A DNA stretch of 64,000 nt from Moritella sp. JT01 (GTDB lineage: Bacteria; Pseudomonadota; Gammaproteobacteria; Enterobacterales; Moritellaceae): assembly GCF_001574435.1 (NCBI RefSeq), contig NZ_LOCN01000019.1, forward strand, positions 171,017 through 235,016, written 5' to 3'. The notes under the pieces were generated by a model. The model did not search any database. It had not been told where the DNA came from and was given only the letters and a program-made list of their open reading frames with translations. A program made the translations under genes and the position numbers. Numbering within the stretch: the first letter of the stretch is position 1; the number at the start of each line of letters is the position of its first letter. Below are positions 45,420-54,467 of the stretch, piece after piece.

Positions 45420-47072
45420 TTACGCCGCAATCGCCTCTAAAAATACGTTTGGCGTTTCAATATCCCAAAGCACTAAAGGCTCTATTTTAATATTTCCAAC
45501 CACCATGCCACGCGCTTCACAGCGCGAGTAATACAGGTCACGGGCGTTCTGGCTGCAACATACTTTTAAAGTATCCAGCTGACCAAGGTCTCTGGCTAAT
45601 TGGTAGTGAAAACACGTATTTAGTTCGGCTTCGGCGTTCGCTGCAACCTGCTTCATTTCCAGATCAGAAATATCGGCATTTGGTTCACAAAGTAACAGGT
45701 AAAATGGTTTATTATTTGACGTATTAGCCGGAACAGCAAAAACAGTGATCGCGGTTAAGCGTTGGTTTTGCTCTGCCATTTTCATCACTTCGAGCGCAAT
45801 CTCTGGACTCATTTTCTCACCGACAAGGTCAATACCATCTAAACGGCCTAAAAATTCAAAACAAGGGCAATCTTGCAGAAAGCCACTCACACGCAATTTG
45901 TCTTTCATCGCATAGCGCAGCAAGCCACTGCCCGTCGTTAATACAGGGCGCACCAGTTGATCTTGTTTTAGTTTCCAAGCGGGTAGTACTTCTTCCGTTT
46001 CAAGATCAATAAATTCGTAAAAATGACTGCATATAGCCAGTGGATACTGATTTTGGAAAGGAATAGTCACCACACCTTCTGTTGCCCATAATCCTTTGCC
46101 CTGAAATTCTCCTTGCGGTAGCAAACGTTGTAATTTATTTGCCCATGTTGCAGATGACGATGTATCCCAAGCACTAATCAGCGCTAATTTTGGCCAAATA
46201 AGCTGTAATAACGCTGCCGATAAACTCCCTTTCCACTGCAATAATATCTCTGCGACACGGTACGATTTAGGGCATTTCAATCCCGGTAATGCGGGTGTTC
46301 GCTCACCCCATTTTCCAGTGGCAAGCACCGAGACTAGCTCTAATTTATGTTCAATAATATTATCAAACAATGTCAGTGCAAAGGTCGGGCTCCACACTGA
46401 CAAAAACGAGAGTGACTTATCCGCAAGTAAATAGCACAAGGTGGCAAACTGAGAATCTTCCGATGTATCAGCTAAAGAAACACCTTCTGGTACTGCGCTT
46501 GTCAGTCCCATAAAGATTCGTTTCCACCAAGGCAATAACTTCAAATCATCATTAACGGCACCAGACATGGTACGTCGTAATTCGGTGGGAACCCAAGATA
46601 ATGACCAATAATGAGTGCCCTTTAACATCCCTGGATTATGTTTATACATATCCATCATCCAAGGCGAAATGGCCGCATCAAGCTCATTTAAAAATGACTG
46701 AGTATAAGGTATCCATTTAATTTTTGACGTTGAGCCACTTGTTGGTTGAAAACGTTCATTTGCTTCCATACTCAGTTCATGACGACTTCCCGCTCTCGCT
46801 TTGTCTATTTGTGCAGCCCAATCATCGTATTCAGTAATAGGGACCTTACGAATAAACTCTTCATAAAATAGCGAACCTGATAAATTATATTTTTTACCCG
46901 ATACACTGGGTGCAATCACTTTAAGTAATGAACTTAGCTTTTCACGCTGTACCGCTTGTGGGTGTGCTAACGCTTTACAAAACTGGTTGTAACCACGGGC
47001 GCTCATGCTCTGCGCCGCTTTATGGGTAAATTTATGTGCCATTTTACGGGTAATGCCATTTAATAACGCCAT
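45420..47072 (-). CDS. GH3-family acyl-adenylating enzyme
   Basis: The 550-residue protein belongs to the GH3 branch of the ANL superfamily. It has the phosphate loop PTSGSTSKIKWIPYT (about 109-123), ATEGVVTIPF as the adenine motif, GSGLLRYAMKDKLRV as the hinge Tyr/Asp region, and FLGRLDGIDLVGEKM with the catalytic Lys later. Plant GH3 enzymes join acyl acids such as IAA or jasmonate to amino acids via acyl-AMP. Bacterial members are largely uncharacterised. It is 10 bp behind the first gene of the operon, implying coupled translation. Confidence 0.88.
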   Translation of the reverse strand: MALLNGITRKMAHKFTHKAAQSMSARGYNQFCKALAHPQAVQREKLSSLLKVIAPSVSGKKYNLSGSLFYEEFIRKVPITEYDDWAAQIDKARAGSRHELSMEANERFQPTSGSTSKIKWIPYTQSFLNELDAAISPWMMDMYKHNPGMLKGTHYWSLSWVPTELRRTMSGAVNDDLKLLPWWKRIFMGLTSAVPEGVSLADTSEDSQFATLCYLLADKSLSFLSVWSPTFALTLFDNIIEHKLELVSVLATGKWGERTPALPGLKCPKSYRVAEILLQWKGSLSAALLQLIWPKLALISAWDTSSSATWANKLQRLLPQGEFQGKGLWATEGVVTIPFQNQYPLAICSHFYEFIDLETEEVLPAWKLKQDQLVRPVLTTGSGLLRYAMKDKLRVSGFLQDCPCFEFLGRLDGIDLVGEKMSPEIALEVMKMAEQNQRLTAITVFAVPANTSNNKPFYLLLCEPNADISDLEMKQVAANAEAELNTCFHYQLARDLGQLDTLKVCCSQNARDLYYSRCEARGMVVGNIKIEPLVLWDIETPNVFLEAIAA

Positions 47073-47082
47073 AACATGCTCC

Positions 47083-47874
47083 CTATTTAACTAAACGTCG
47101 AGTTAAACTGATCAGGCCCAAGTCCCAATTAACATTGCTATTTCGTAGTCGTTTTCGTAATGTTTTTTGCGCAAAGAAAGTAAACATTGATGCGTTAATT
47201 TCACCAATACAAGGTAGCTCTTTACCCTCTCGCCATTTGGGGTTTCGCTCCTCAAAGAATTCAATTTTAGGTACGTTAAGCTTCATTTCAGCTGTGATTT
47301 CTGCAACTTCACCACGCAGCTTTTGGTAATCACCACCAAAATCTAAAATTTGCTGCCGCGCATCGTAATAACTCGGGTAAAGGTGCTGGCAATATTGCTC
47401 TACAACTGATGACAATTCATCAAACTTACCTTGATGATGTGGATAATGTTTAGGGAAGTTATTGGCTAATAATAAATAAGTTTTATAGCCTTTAGAGATC
47501 AGTAACCAAAATAGTGGCGTAAGCGGGTCTCTCAATTTTTCTTTTAGTAAGACCTTCATAAAACAGATCATCGCCTTATTCGTTCCCCAATATTGACGCT
47601 CTAAAATAGTATCGCCACTAAAGATACCTCTGGCTTCTTTTCCTTTGAGGTTAAAGCGTAATATTTTGAGGGTACTAAAACCGACAATGCGTTTTGATTT
47701 ATTTTCTCGGATCAATATCAAACCGTCTTTTTCAGATAGGTCATCAATAAATGTTGAAAAATCAGCATTGTGATAATACTGAATAAACAGGTTATGCATC
47801 TCCTTTACTTGCTGTATAGAAAGACGATCTAACGTAATGTAATTTGCAGATATTTTTTGTTTTATCGTGTCCAT
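47083..47874 (-). CDS. GNAT-like protein, first gene of the GH3 operon
   Basis: The 263-residue protein has an N-terminal half with GNAT-like strands (LILIRENKSKRIVGFSTLKIL, then FSGDTILERQYWGTNKAMI) and a long C-terminal part (PHHQGKFDELSSVVEQYCQHLYP, FFEERNPKWREGKELPCIGEI). I recognise the pattern from proteins next to GH3-type enzymes but know no assigned function. The start is taken as the ATG at 47874 (MDTIKQK); an upstream in-frame ATG at 47922 lacks a ribosome site. It leads the operon. Confidence 0.6.
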   Translation of the reverse strand: MDTIKQKISANYITLDRLSIQQVKEMHNLFIQYYHNADFSTFIDDLSEKDGLILIRENKSKRIVGFSTLKILRFNLKGKEARGIFSGDTILERQYWGTNKAMICFMKVLLKEKLRDPLTPLFWLLISKGYKTYLLLANNFPKHYPHHQGKFDELSSVVEQYCQHLYPSYYDARQQILDFGGDYQKLRGEVAEITAEMKLNVPKIEFFEERNPKWREGKELPCIGEINASMFTFFAQKTLRKRLRNSNVNWDLGLISLTRRLVK

Positions 47875-48429
47875 TTGAGATCCAATCCTTGGCAAATGTG
47901 TGAGAGTACAGCGTACCCTCATCCAGTCTCAAGCCATCCTTAGCTTGCAGTGTTTCATAAAAATCGGTTAATCAGATTAATCTGAAAGTAAAATTAATGT
48001 ATCACTAAAATATAACCGCTTGAAGTAAGTAAAACAGCCGTAAATTAATACGTAAATGCAACAAAACTGGATAATAACGTTAAAATAAAGAGTGAAATAA
48101 ACATTAAGCTTCAAACGAACAAGTTATATAAAAATAATATTTCAACTTAGACGATTTTTAAATTGTAGTTCAGACCATTATATCTGTGGAAAAGTGACCG
48201 ATATCACAAGAAAACATGGATATGGATAGAATAAACGATCTAACTTTTAAACCATTAGTATGAGTATCTACTCGTGCTTTTAATTATTGCATTACAATGA
48301 TTTAAGTCGTTGTAACTATGATTTAATATAATAGGTTGTTACAATCAGGCAGCGGCTGAATCACAGCCAAGATTACACTTAATCAGCTACATGCCGATAA
48401 TAGGCATCTAATTTATAAAGGAATATAGC
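47875..48429 (+). other. Divergent control region of the GH3 operon and the ABM gene
   Basis: 555 bp of AT-rich DNA between the start of the GH3 operon (minus) and the monooxygenase gene (plus). Apart from the CRP-like site at 48190 I see no operator that I can name; both promoters must lie here. Confidence 0.6.
48190..48211 (+). promoter_or_regulatory. CRP-like site
   Basis: The core GTGA-CCGATA-TCAC is a perfect match to the symmetric CRP half-sites with the correct 6-base spacer. It lies about 220 bp before the ABM gene and about 320 bp before the GH3 operon start. Confidence 0.5.
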
Positions 48430-48756
48430 ATGTCATCTAAGGTTTATTGTATTGCCCAGTTTTTACCAAAAGCAGGCAAAGAAGCGGCGTTATTTAAGGT
48501 ATTACAGGATTTAGAACCCAACTCAACACGTGAAGACGGTTGCATTCAATATACAGTAACCCGCCAGCTAGTATCTCCTTATGCAGAAGGAAAAAGCTTT
48601 CCCATTGCGTTTAATGAAATTTGGGCCTCTAATGAAGCATTTGAACAACACTGTGAACGAGCTGAAATCAAACATTTTTTTGAAACTCAATGTATCGCAG
48701 AAACGGGGTTAGTTGCAGACTTTAATGTGTGTATTTATACCGACGAGCAATTTTAA
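48430..48756 (+). CDS. ABM-domain monooxygenase-like protein
   Basis: The 108-residue protein has the antibiotic-biosynthesis-monooxygenase/quinol monooxygenase pattern: YCIAQFLPKAGKEAALFKVL, EPNSTREDGCIQYTV, FNEIWASNEAFEQHC and HFFETQ. These small dimeric ferredoxin-fold proteins oxidise quinols or heme without a cofactor, and many are uncharacterised. AAGGAATATAGC precedes the ATG. It is divergent from the GH3 operon, so shared control is possible. Confidence 0.85.
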   Translation: MSSKVYCIAQFLPKAGKEAALFKVLQDLEPNSTREDGCIQYTVTRQLVSPYAEGKSFPIAFNEIWASNEAFEQHCERAEIKHFFETQCIAETGLVADFNVCIYTDEQF

Positions 48757-48765
48757 TCACTAAGG

Positions 48766-48972
48766 CTAGCCCTTATCGCGAGGGGCTCCTTCATCACATT
48801 TTTTACAGTTAAGTTCAAAGCCTAACATTGATTTTCGCCCCTCTAGTGTGATCACCCAAGGTCGACAAAACCAAGGTGGATTGTGACGAACATGCTGGAA
48901 ATGATCACAGACCAGCTCGGCAACCCAATCATCTTCTTCATCTTTGTGATAACCAACTATTGGTTGCTTCAT
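48766..48972 (-). CDS. DUF3565 protein
   Basis: The 68-residue protein has the DUF3565 signature IVGYHKDEEDDWVAELVCDH, QHVRHNPPWFCRPWV and a terminal LNCKKCDEG, likely zinc-binding. Relatives have been called pressure-regulated proteins; the function is unknown. I took the ATG at 48972, with GAGAGGAAA upstream, rather than the longer frame to 49017. It converges with the ABM gene across 9 bp. Confidence 0.85.
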   Translation of the reverse strand: MKQPIVGYHKDEEDDWVAELVCDHFQHVRHNPPWFCRPWVITLEGRKSMLGFELNCKKCDEGAPRDKG

Positions 48973-49277
48973 TTTCCTCTCCAAACCTGACACGACCAAT
49001 ACCACATTAACAAGCAATAATGATACAGACCTTACTCATAAAGTAAGCATACTAAAAAAAAGAATGAAAACCTATTTAAGGTTCACATTAATCCGTCCCG
49101 ATTTTACACGTAATTACACGCTAGCGGCGTAGAATGATTGAGTCGTAGCTACATTATCAGTACAATAACGCTATACCTTCGAAAATGTTAAGTAATTACA
49201 CATAACAGCGCATTAACGCTAGTTTTCATGGGTAAGCACCGCGTAATCGTATCAATTCCCTAGGTTAGGAATACATA

Positions 49278-50021
49278 ATGCTCGTTGAAACTTTATTGCC
49301 TTTTATGGCGATTATTGCTGTGGCTACCTACGTACAGAGTATCGCAGGTTTTGCCTTAGGCATGATCGTAATGGGGACTGTCACCACTTTTAACCTAGTG
49401 CCTATCGCTTTTACATCCGTTGTAATTAGTAGCGTCACGCTAATGAATAGTATATTCATACTTAAAGGCTGTTTCGGGCAATTAAATAAGCGAATAGTCA
49501 TGATTACCGTAACTGGCATGTTGCCAGGCATGTTTATAGGCTTAACATTACTAGAATACCTCAGCAGCTCTTTTAATGAGATATTACAAACGATACTGGG
49601 CGTTGCGATTATCGGTGCAGGGATCAGTATGATCTTAAAGTCGCCACATAAAGACCGTAAACACTCTAAAGAACCCACGTTTTTCTGTGCAGGTACTGCA
49701 TCGGGTATTTTAAACGGAATGTTTAGTATGGGTGGTCCACCACTCGTCTATATTTTCTATCGCCAACCTTTTACGCTTAATCTCATTCGTTTATACCTGC
49801 TAAGTATATTTTTTGTTAGTTCAATTAGCCGTCTCACTATGGTTGGGATACGCGGTGAATTAACATCAGAAATGCTACTCTTTTCCGCTGTATGTATTCC
49901 TATCGTGCTCGGCGTTAGCTGGCTTGCCAAACATTACCCACCACCGATCAGTTTAGACACAATGCGTAAAATAGCTTTTTGTATGTTAATGGTTATCGGC
50001 TCAAGCTTATTATTTAGATAG
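49278..50021 (+). CDS. TSUP family permease (TauE/SafE-like)
   Basis: The 247-residue membrane protein has about eight hydrophobic segments. Its TSUP features are VQSIAGFALGMIVMG near the N-terminus and ASGILNGMFSMGGPPLVYIF in the second half. TSUP proteins move sulfite, sulfonates or related anions. The substrate is unknown. AGGAATACATA precedes the ATG. It has no functional neighbour. Confidence 0.87.
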   Translation: MLVETLLPFMAIIAVATYVQSIAGFALGMIVMGTVTTFNLVPIAFTSVVISSVTLMNSIFILKGCFGQLNKRIVMITVTGMLPGMFIGLTLLEYLSSSFNEILQTILGVAIIGAGISMILKSPHKDRKHSKEPTFFCAGTASGILNGMFSMGGPPLVYIFYRQPFTLNLIRLYLLSIFFVSSISRLTMVGIRGELTSEMLLFSAVCIPIVLGVSWLAKHYPPPISLDTMRKIAFCMLMVIGSSLLFR

Positions 50022-50087
50022 CGAGATATGCTTGAGATACTCAAACAAAATAAATCATAGATGATCTCAAACATAACATTAAAGACA

Positions 50088-50336
50088 TTACTCTGTTAGT
50101 GCTTCCTTTGCTTTATCCATATCAATAGCATCTGAAGCTTTTTCTTTATCAAGCGACTCATAAGCTTTTTTGTAATCAACGTTAGTACCATCAACTGATG
50201 ACTTTAATTTTTCTTTGTCGACCGAATCGGAGACTTTTTCTTTGTCTACAGACTCTGTCAGTTTATTAAAATCGACTGCCAACGCGAGTACGGGCATAGT
50301 TAGAGATATTGCGAATAATACAGATATAGTTTTCAT
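50088..50336 (-). CDS. Small exported protein with VDKEK repeats
   Basis: The 82-residue protein starts with a signal peptide (KTISVLFAISLTMPVLALA). The mature part is about six repeats of roughly ten residues around the motif S-V/L/I-D-K/M-E/D-K (SVDKEKVSD, SVDKEKLKS, SLDKEKASD, AIDMDKAKE). It is very charged and probably helical. I know no function; similar short proteins occur in marine gammaproteobacteria. Confidence 0.7.
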   Translation of the reverse strand: MKTISVLFAISLTMPVLALAVDFNKLTESVDKEKVSDSVDKEKLKSSVDGTNVDYKKAYESLDKEKASDAIDMDKAKEALTE

Positions 50337-50923
50337 TAGACCTATTCCTTGAGGATTCTATGGGTGACACAGTAAATATAGATTAGTGTTTCAAATGCTA
50401 CAAAAATAACTTGACGCGCGACTACCTAAGTTGAAAACTAGTCGTTTTATCCTTGCTATCCCTGCCTTATTTGTCACGCTAAAACCACTAACTTTCAAAC
50501 TTCAAACTTCATCATAATTCTCGATATATTCGATCCTCAGAATAAAAAGTAAAGTAGAATAATTACTCACATTAATAATCGTTAAATTAAATATAAAATA
50601 TATTTTGACAATTAAAACCCAACATTTCGGTTTGTTTTATTTATTAAATATACGTTAAAACATTTAAAAAAAATAAAACCAATACAAAAAACTTAAATTC
50701 AACTTCGCTTAAAAAACAACAAAAAAAAACAAAAAAAAACTCCGTAATTAATTTCTCATTTATGTTAGCTTGTGCATGAAAATAAAAAACAATTTTTCCA
50801 TTATAAATTAGTAAGTTAAAAGTGTATTTAACTACGCAATTAATATTGAAAATAATATAGCCAGACGGCTCTAAATATAGATACGCCTAAGTATCTTAAA
50901 ATATCGAGTATAAAATATATAAC
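50337..50923 (+). other. AT-rich intergenic region
   Basis: 587 bp with long A-rich runs (for example around 50710-50740). No ORF or RNA gene is supported. The promoter of the 633-residue protein must lie at its right end. Confidence 0.5.
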
Positions 50924-52825
50924 ATGAAGAATTTTTTTAATTTATTTTTTGTATTAATGACTTCTTTCCACGCACAAGCTAATCCTCTTTCAACTAATTT
51001 GCGAGAGTACATATTGAGTAGTGACTTAGGGCAATATCATGCAACTCTTTCTGCAGAAGATTCAGATAAGTTAATTCAGACACAACTGCAAGTAGCGACT
51101 GAATGTCTTACGGATGAGGGCCAATGTGAACATGCATTATATTCACTACGGACGACAGCCGAGATAAAAGCGAACCAATTGGGATCTCCGTTATACCAAC
51201 AAACATTCTTATTTTTGCAGGATTCATATACTCAGTTAGCCCAAGGTAATGGTGTTTTTACTCCGTTAAGAATACCTGTTGCGTTTGCTCAACAACGTAT
51301 TGAGTTAATGCGCCAAACAATTATAAAAGCTACATTAGCCCGTAATGGTCAAGCAACGCCATTAAACTATCCAGGCTCATACCCACTTCTATTACAGCTA
51401 TATCAAGCTAACAATCCCAGTATTCTGTATGTCAGTGAATTTGATGAATCATTAGATTTAGCTAACCCCATCACTCAATCCTATAAAACACTATTAATTG
51501 CGTTGTTAAAGCATCATGCCGAAAAAGGGGTTGGACGCACGGCACTACTAAGCCTAATGGGAGACATATTTAAAGATATTGTAAATAAACAAACTGGGCG
51601 TCAGTTATGTGAACAGTGCACCACAACTTTTATTGTTGAGTACTACAGCAGTAGCACCGAGCAAAAGTGGTATGAAGAGGTTGATGCGCTAGAGTATGTC
51701 GCCTATCAAGTACCTGAAATTATAGAACTGGAACATCATAGAATTGCTTTTCCGCACTATTACACTCGTAATGTTGCTCAGTTCATTCTCTATTTTAAAG
51801 TGTTCTTTCATGAAAACGAATCGCTCTTTATGGTTGATCTTAATAACTTTAGTTCGTTAGATAAAGCCGAACAAGATCTGATTCTTGATGATGTAGCACA
51901 TCAGTTTAAAAACATATCAGTGTCTCCTAATTTCCTGCGAATATTACATACGACTTTTAGGTGGTTAACCGCAACGGGACAAATCGAGTCTATGCTATCC
52001 TCTGGTGCGGTTTTAAATGGACTTGCATCTAATCAGTTTAATGCTGGATCTCACAATAAAATTTTCGCGGTGAACATTGCGGCAAATGTCATATTAACTA
52101 AAATACCCAATATAATCTTAGGCGAAACACAACGATATGGTTGTGCTTCTGATGAATGGGCGCCACCTCAGCCATTCTATATGCTGCTAGAAGATAAGTG
52201 TGTTTACAGTCCGTCTTTTCAAACAGGTAAATTCTCAATAACTGCTTCGACGACCTATGGAATACAAGATCAATATGATTATGAAATATCTATTTATCAT
52301 AAGCCAACTAATCAAACCCTGATGAGTAGAAAAATCAGTAATCGGGAAGAAATCACATTGAAATATTCGACACTTGCGCCATTTAATTTAGACCAAATGG
52401 TCATGTATATTTCCAGTACCAATCCAGCTACACGCGGTGACATAGCTTCTATCCAGCTATCTCCACAAATATTTGAAAAACAATATGGGGGGGTTATTAA
52501 AAACAATCGTTTTTATTTTGTGCAGGAATTACCAGAGCGTAAATTTTATCGACCTCGTGGGGATGAACTAGGTTGTCCAATAATCCAACTCAATAAGTCA
52601 CAACAACAGGCGTGTTTAAGTGAAAAATTTGACCTCTATAACGAGCTCCCTGATTATTTTTATCAAAACATGACGCCTATCGGTTACATTGCGCCGTTAC
52701 CAGCGATTTCTATAGAACAAGTTTTACAGCAGAAAAAAGCTGAAATACTCGCACTAGAACAACAAGCTATGGTGGACGCTATGTCAGGTCTAGGCTGGGG
52801 GCCTGGAGCATGCCTAAGTTGTTAA
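50924..52825 (+). CDS. Large exported protein of unknown family
   Basis: The 633-residue protein has a short signal peptide (NFFNLFFVLMTSFHAQA, cleavage near residue 19) and no other membrane segment. About ten Cys are present, including CEQCTT (about 232-237) and CLSC at the very C-terminus. The middle looks alpha-helical and the part after 420 beta-rich (GKFSITASTTYGIQDQYDYEISIY). The C-terminus runs LGWGPGACLSC. I recognise no domain. A strong hairpin follows. It is monocistronic. Confidence 0.7.
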   Translation: MKNFFNLFFVLMTSFHAQANPLSTNLREYILSSDLGQYHATLSAEDSDKLIQTQLQVATECLTDEGQCEHALYSLRTTAEIKANQLGSPLYQQTFLFLQDSYTQLAQGNGVFTPLRIPVAFAQQRIELMRQTIIKATLARNGQATPLNYPGSYPLLLQLYQANNPSILYVSEFDESLDLANPITQSYKTLLIALLKHHAEKGVGRTALLSLMGDIFKDIVNKQTGRQLCEQCTTTFIVEYYSSSTEQKWYEEVDALEYVAYQVPEIIELEHHRIAFPHYYTRNVAQFILYFKVFFHENESLFMVDLNNFSSLDKAEQDLILDDVAHQFKNISVSPNFLRILHTTFRWLTATGQIESMLSSGAVLNGLASNQFNAGSHNKIFAVNIAANVILTKIPNIILGETQRYGCASDEWAPPQPFYMLLEDKCVYSPSFQTGKFSITASTTYGIQDQYDYEISIYHKPTNQTLMSRKISNREEITLKYSTLAPFNLDQMVMYISSTNPATRGDIASIQLSPQIFEKQYGGVIKNNRFYFVQELPERKFYRPRGDELGCPIIQLNKSQQQACLSEKFDLYNELPDYFYQNMTPIGYIAPLPAISIEQVLQQKKAEILALEQQAMVDAMSGLGWGPGACLSC

Positions 52826-52912
52826 ACGCGAGTAGTACCAATACAAGGTTCCTCTAGCACAGACTTAAAACGGCTTACAACACTATATTCGTATCTCTTA
52901 AACAATGGGGCA

Positions 52913-52941
52913 ACTCGGTAGCTATTAGCTACCGAGTTGGG
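52913..52941 (+). terminator. Strong hairpin after the 633-aa gene
   Basis: CAACTCGGTAGCT and AGCTACCGAGTTG form a perfect 13-bp stem around ATT. No T-run follows. Confidence 0.7.
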
Positions 52942-53050
52942 CTAAGAGATTACAACCCATTATCGGACTTCCACATACACGAATGAAGTCCAGCACTGCG
53001 CAATGGTTAGTTTAACTTATTATTATAATATGACGCAGAAAGAGTGTAAT

Positions 53051-53770
53051 TCATTCATTATAATATTTTTTATCGACCTGTAAATGTACCATAAATGCGT
53101 ACATACACATTCCACAAATACCTCCCACAATCACCCCAATGGCAGAACGAACTGCGTACTCAATAATAACCGTCGAGCCATGAACAATATTTGCCAATAA
53201 GACAAAAAAAACAATGCTTATAGAATACATAAGCACACCTTCGAGCAACTTACCCTGATATTGTTCTTGGCGATTCTGACTGACCGCAAACGCGTACCAC
53301 ACAAACAAAGCCGCTAGCCCCAATATACCACCGCCGTATTGGTTCAACTTGTACATGGGCAACGAGAATATTTCTCTATTCCAGAACTCACTATTCACAA
53401 CAAACGAACCGTCAAAATGACTCGTCGCATCCCACAATACATGGCTGTATGCACCAACCAACACCCCAAACACGACTAAAAGATACGAAGACTTACCGAA
53501 TGACCATTCCCTTTGCGGCAACCGAAACAGCTCAAGAGTTGGCCCCTCGATCCATCGATACCAAACAAGTAACATTAAAAGTGACGGAAGAAGACAATAA
53601 ATAAGCACCCCGAGCTCCGAATGCCCAGGCGCTTCTGTTGGACTAAGCGCGAAAAGATATGGGAAATCAGGTGACATGCTTCCTACAACCATTGCAGCAA
53701 GCGGAACCTTTCCCCGCGTAATTACCGAGACAGGAAGTGCGACTACAGCGTGTGATAATGTGTATGGCAT
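53051..53770 (-). CDS. DUF4184 family membrane protein
   Basis: The 239-residue membrane protein opens with MPYTLSHAVVALPV and continues GSMSPDFPYL, then HVLWDATSH: the DUF4184 pattern with conserved His/Asp residues like those of membrane metal-dependent hydrolases. About five to six helices are predicted. Function is unknown. It is a single gene with no clear partner. Confidence 0.87.
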   Translation of the reverse strand: MPYTLSHAVVALPVSVITRGKVPLAAMVVGSMSPDFPYLFALSPTEAPGHSELGVLIYCLLPSLLMLLVWYRWIEGPTLELFRLPQREWSFGKSSYLLVVFGVLVGAYSHVLWDATSHFDGSFVVNSEFWNREIFSLPMYKLNQYGGGILGLAALFVWYAFAVSQNRQEQYQGKLLEGVLMYSISIVFFVLLANIVHGSTVIIEYAVRSAIGVIVGGICGMCMYAFMVHLQVDKKYYNE

Positions 53771-53849
53771 CGTTTTATTCGCCTAACAGGTTATTATACA
53801 GAATTCCGTATAACGTGAATTCCAGTTTAATTTCATTATCATAAACAGT

Positions 53850-54278
53850 TTACTTAACCGTAATTGTTATTTTCGTCGACATTAACGGTTTATCATGAGG
53901 CACATGAGCATAATTCCCAAGCAGTAACTGCAAAGTATGCTTACCCGGTTTAAGTGTTAACTGTGTTTCCGTTTGACCACCTCCAAAATGCCGTACTTTA
54001 TCTGTTGCTTGTAACGGTTTAGTCAAATTTGGCAGTACCTTAGTATCAATAAGCAAGTGATGATGCGCCGTTTTAACTCGATCTATTCCCGCTGGCGCAA
54101 TGCCCATTCCACGTAAACCAAACCTAACAGTGAATGTCGGTGAAACAATGTCACCGTCTGCCGGACTAATAATGTATACATCAACACCTGGCGGCGCTAA
54201 ATTACCCGACTCCTGTGTCAATGCAAACGCATTAAAACCAATAAGGAATAACATAATAAACAGTAACTTTTGTAACAT
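53850..54278 (-). CDS. DUF4399 exported protein
   Basis: The 142-residue protein has a signal peptide (LFIMLFLIGFNAFA) and the DUF4399 pattern: SPADGDIVSPTFTVRFGL, GIAPAG, TAHHHLLID and GKHTLQLLLGNYAHVPHDKPL. The His run may bind a metal. Function is unknown, with an Ig-like beta fold expected. The ATG at 54278 has GAGGT upstream; the longer frame to 54311 is less likely. Confidence 0.85.
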   Translation of the reverse strand: MLQKLLFIMLFLIGFNAFALTQESGNLAPPGVDVYIISPADGDIVSPTFTVRFGLRGMGIAPAGIDRVKTAHHHLLIDTKVLPNLTKPLQATDKVRHFGGGQTETQLTLKPGKHTLQLLLGNYAHVPHDKPLMSTKITITVK

Positions 54279-54372
54279 ACTTAGCACCTCATTAATGAAT
54301 GTTTTCACCACATTCTATTAATTGTAGACTACACCTAAAATTATAAATAATAATCTCAAATTGCAGATAATA

Positions 54373-54421
54373 AAAAACCGCGAGTAAGCTACTATTCCAA
54401 GTAACCTAACCAGCGGTTTTT
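54373..54421 (-). terminator. Terminator downstream of trhO
   Basis: AAAAACCGC and GCGGTTTTT pair across a long loop, with T-runs in both directions. It lies 47 bp after the trhO stop. Confidence 0.6.
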
Positions 54422-54467
54422 ATTCTAAGCGTTTATTAACTTATTTAAGCATCTATAAACCCTAATA

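Noticed and set aside
53745..53820. attC-like boxes (GCCTAAC and GTATAAC) near the DUF4184 start
   Set aside because: Only isolated 7-base matches, no paired arms and no cassette array on this side of gyrA.
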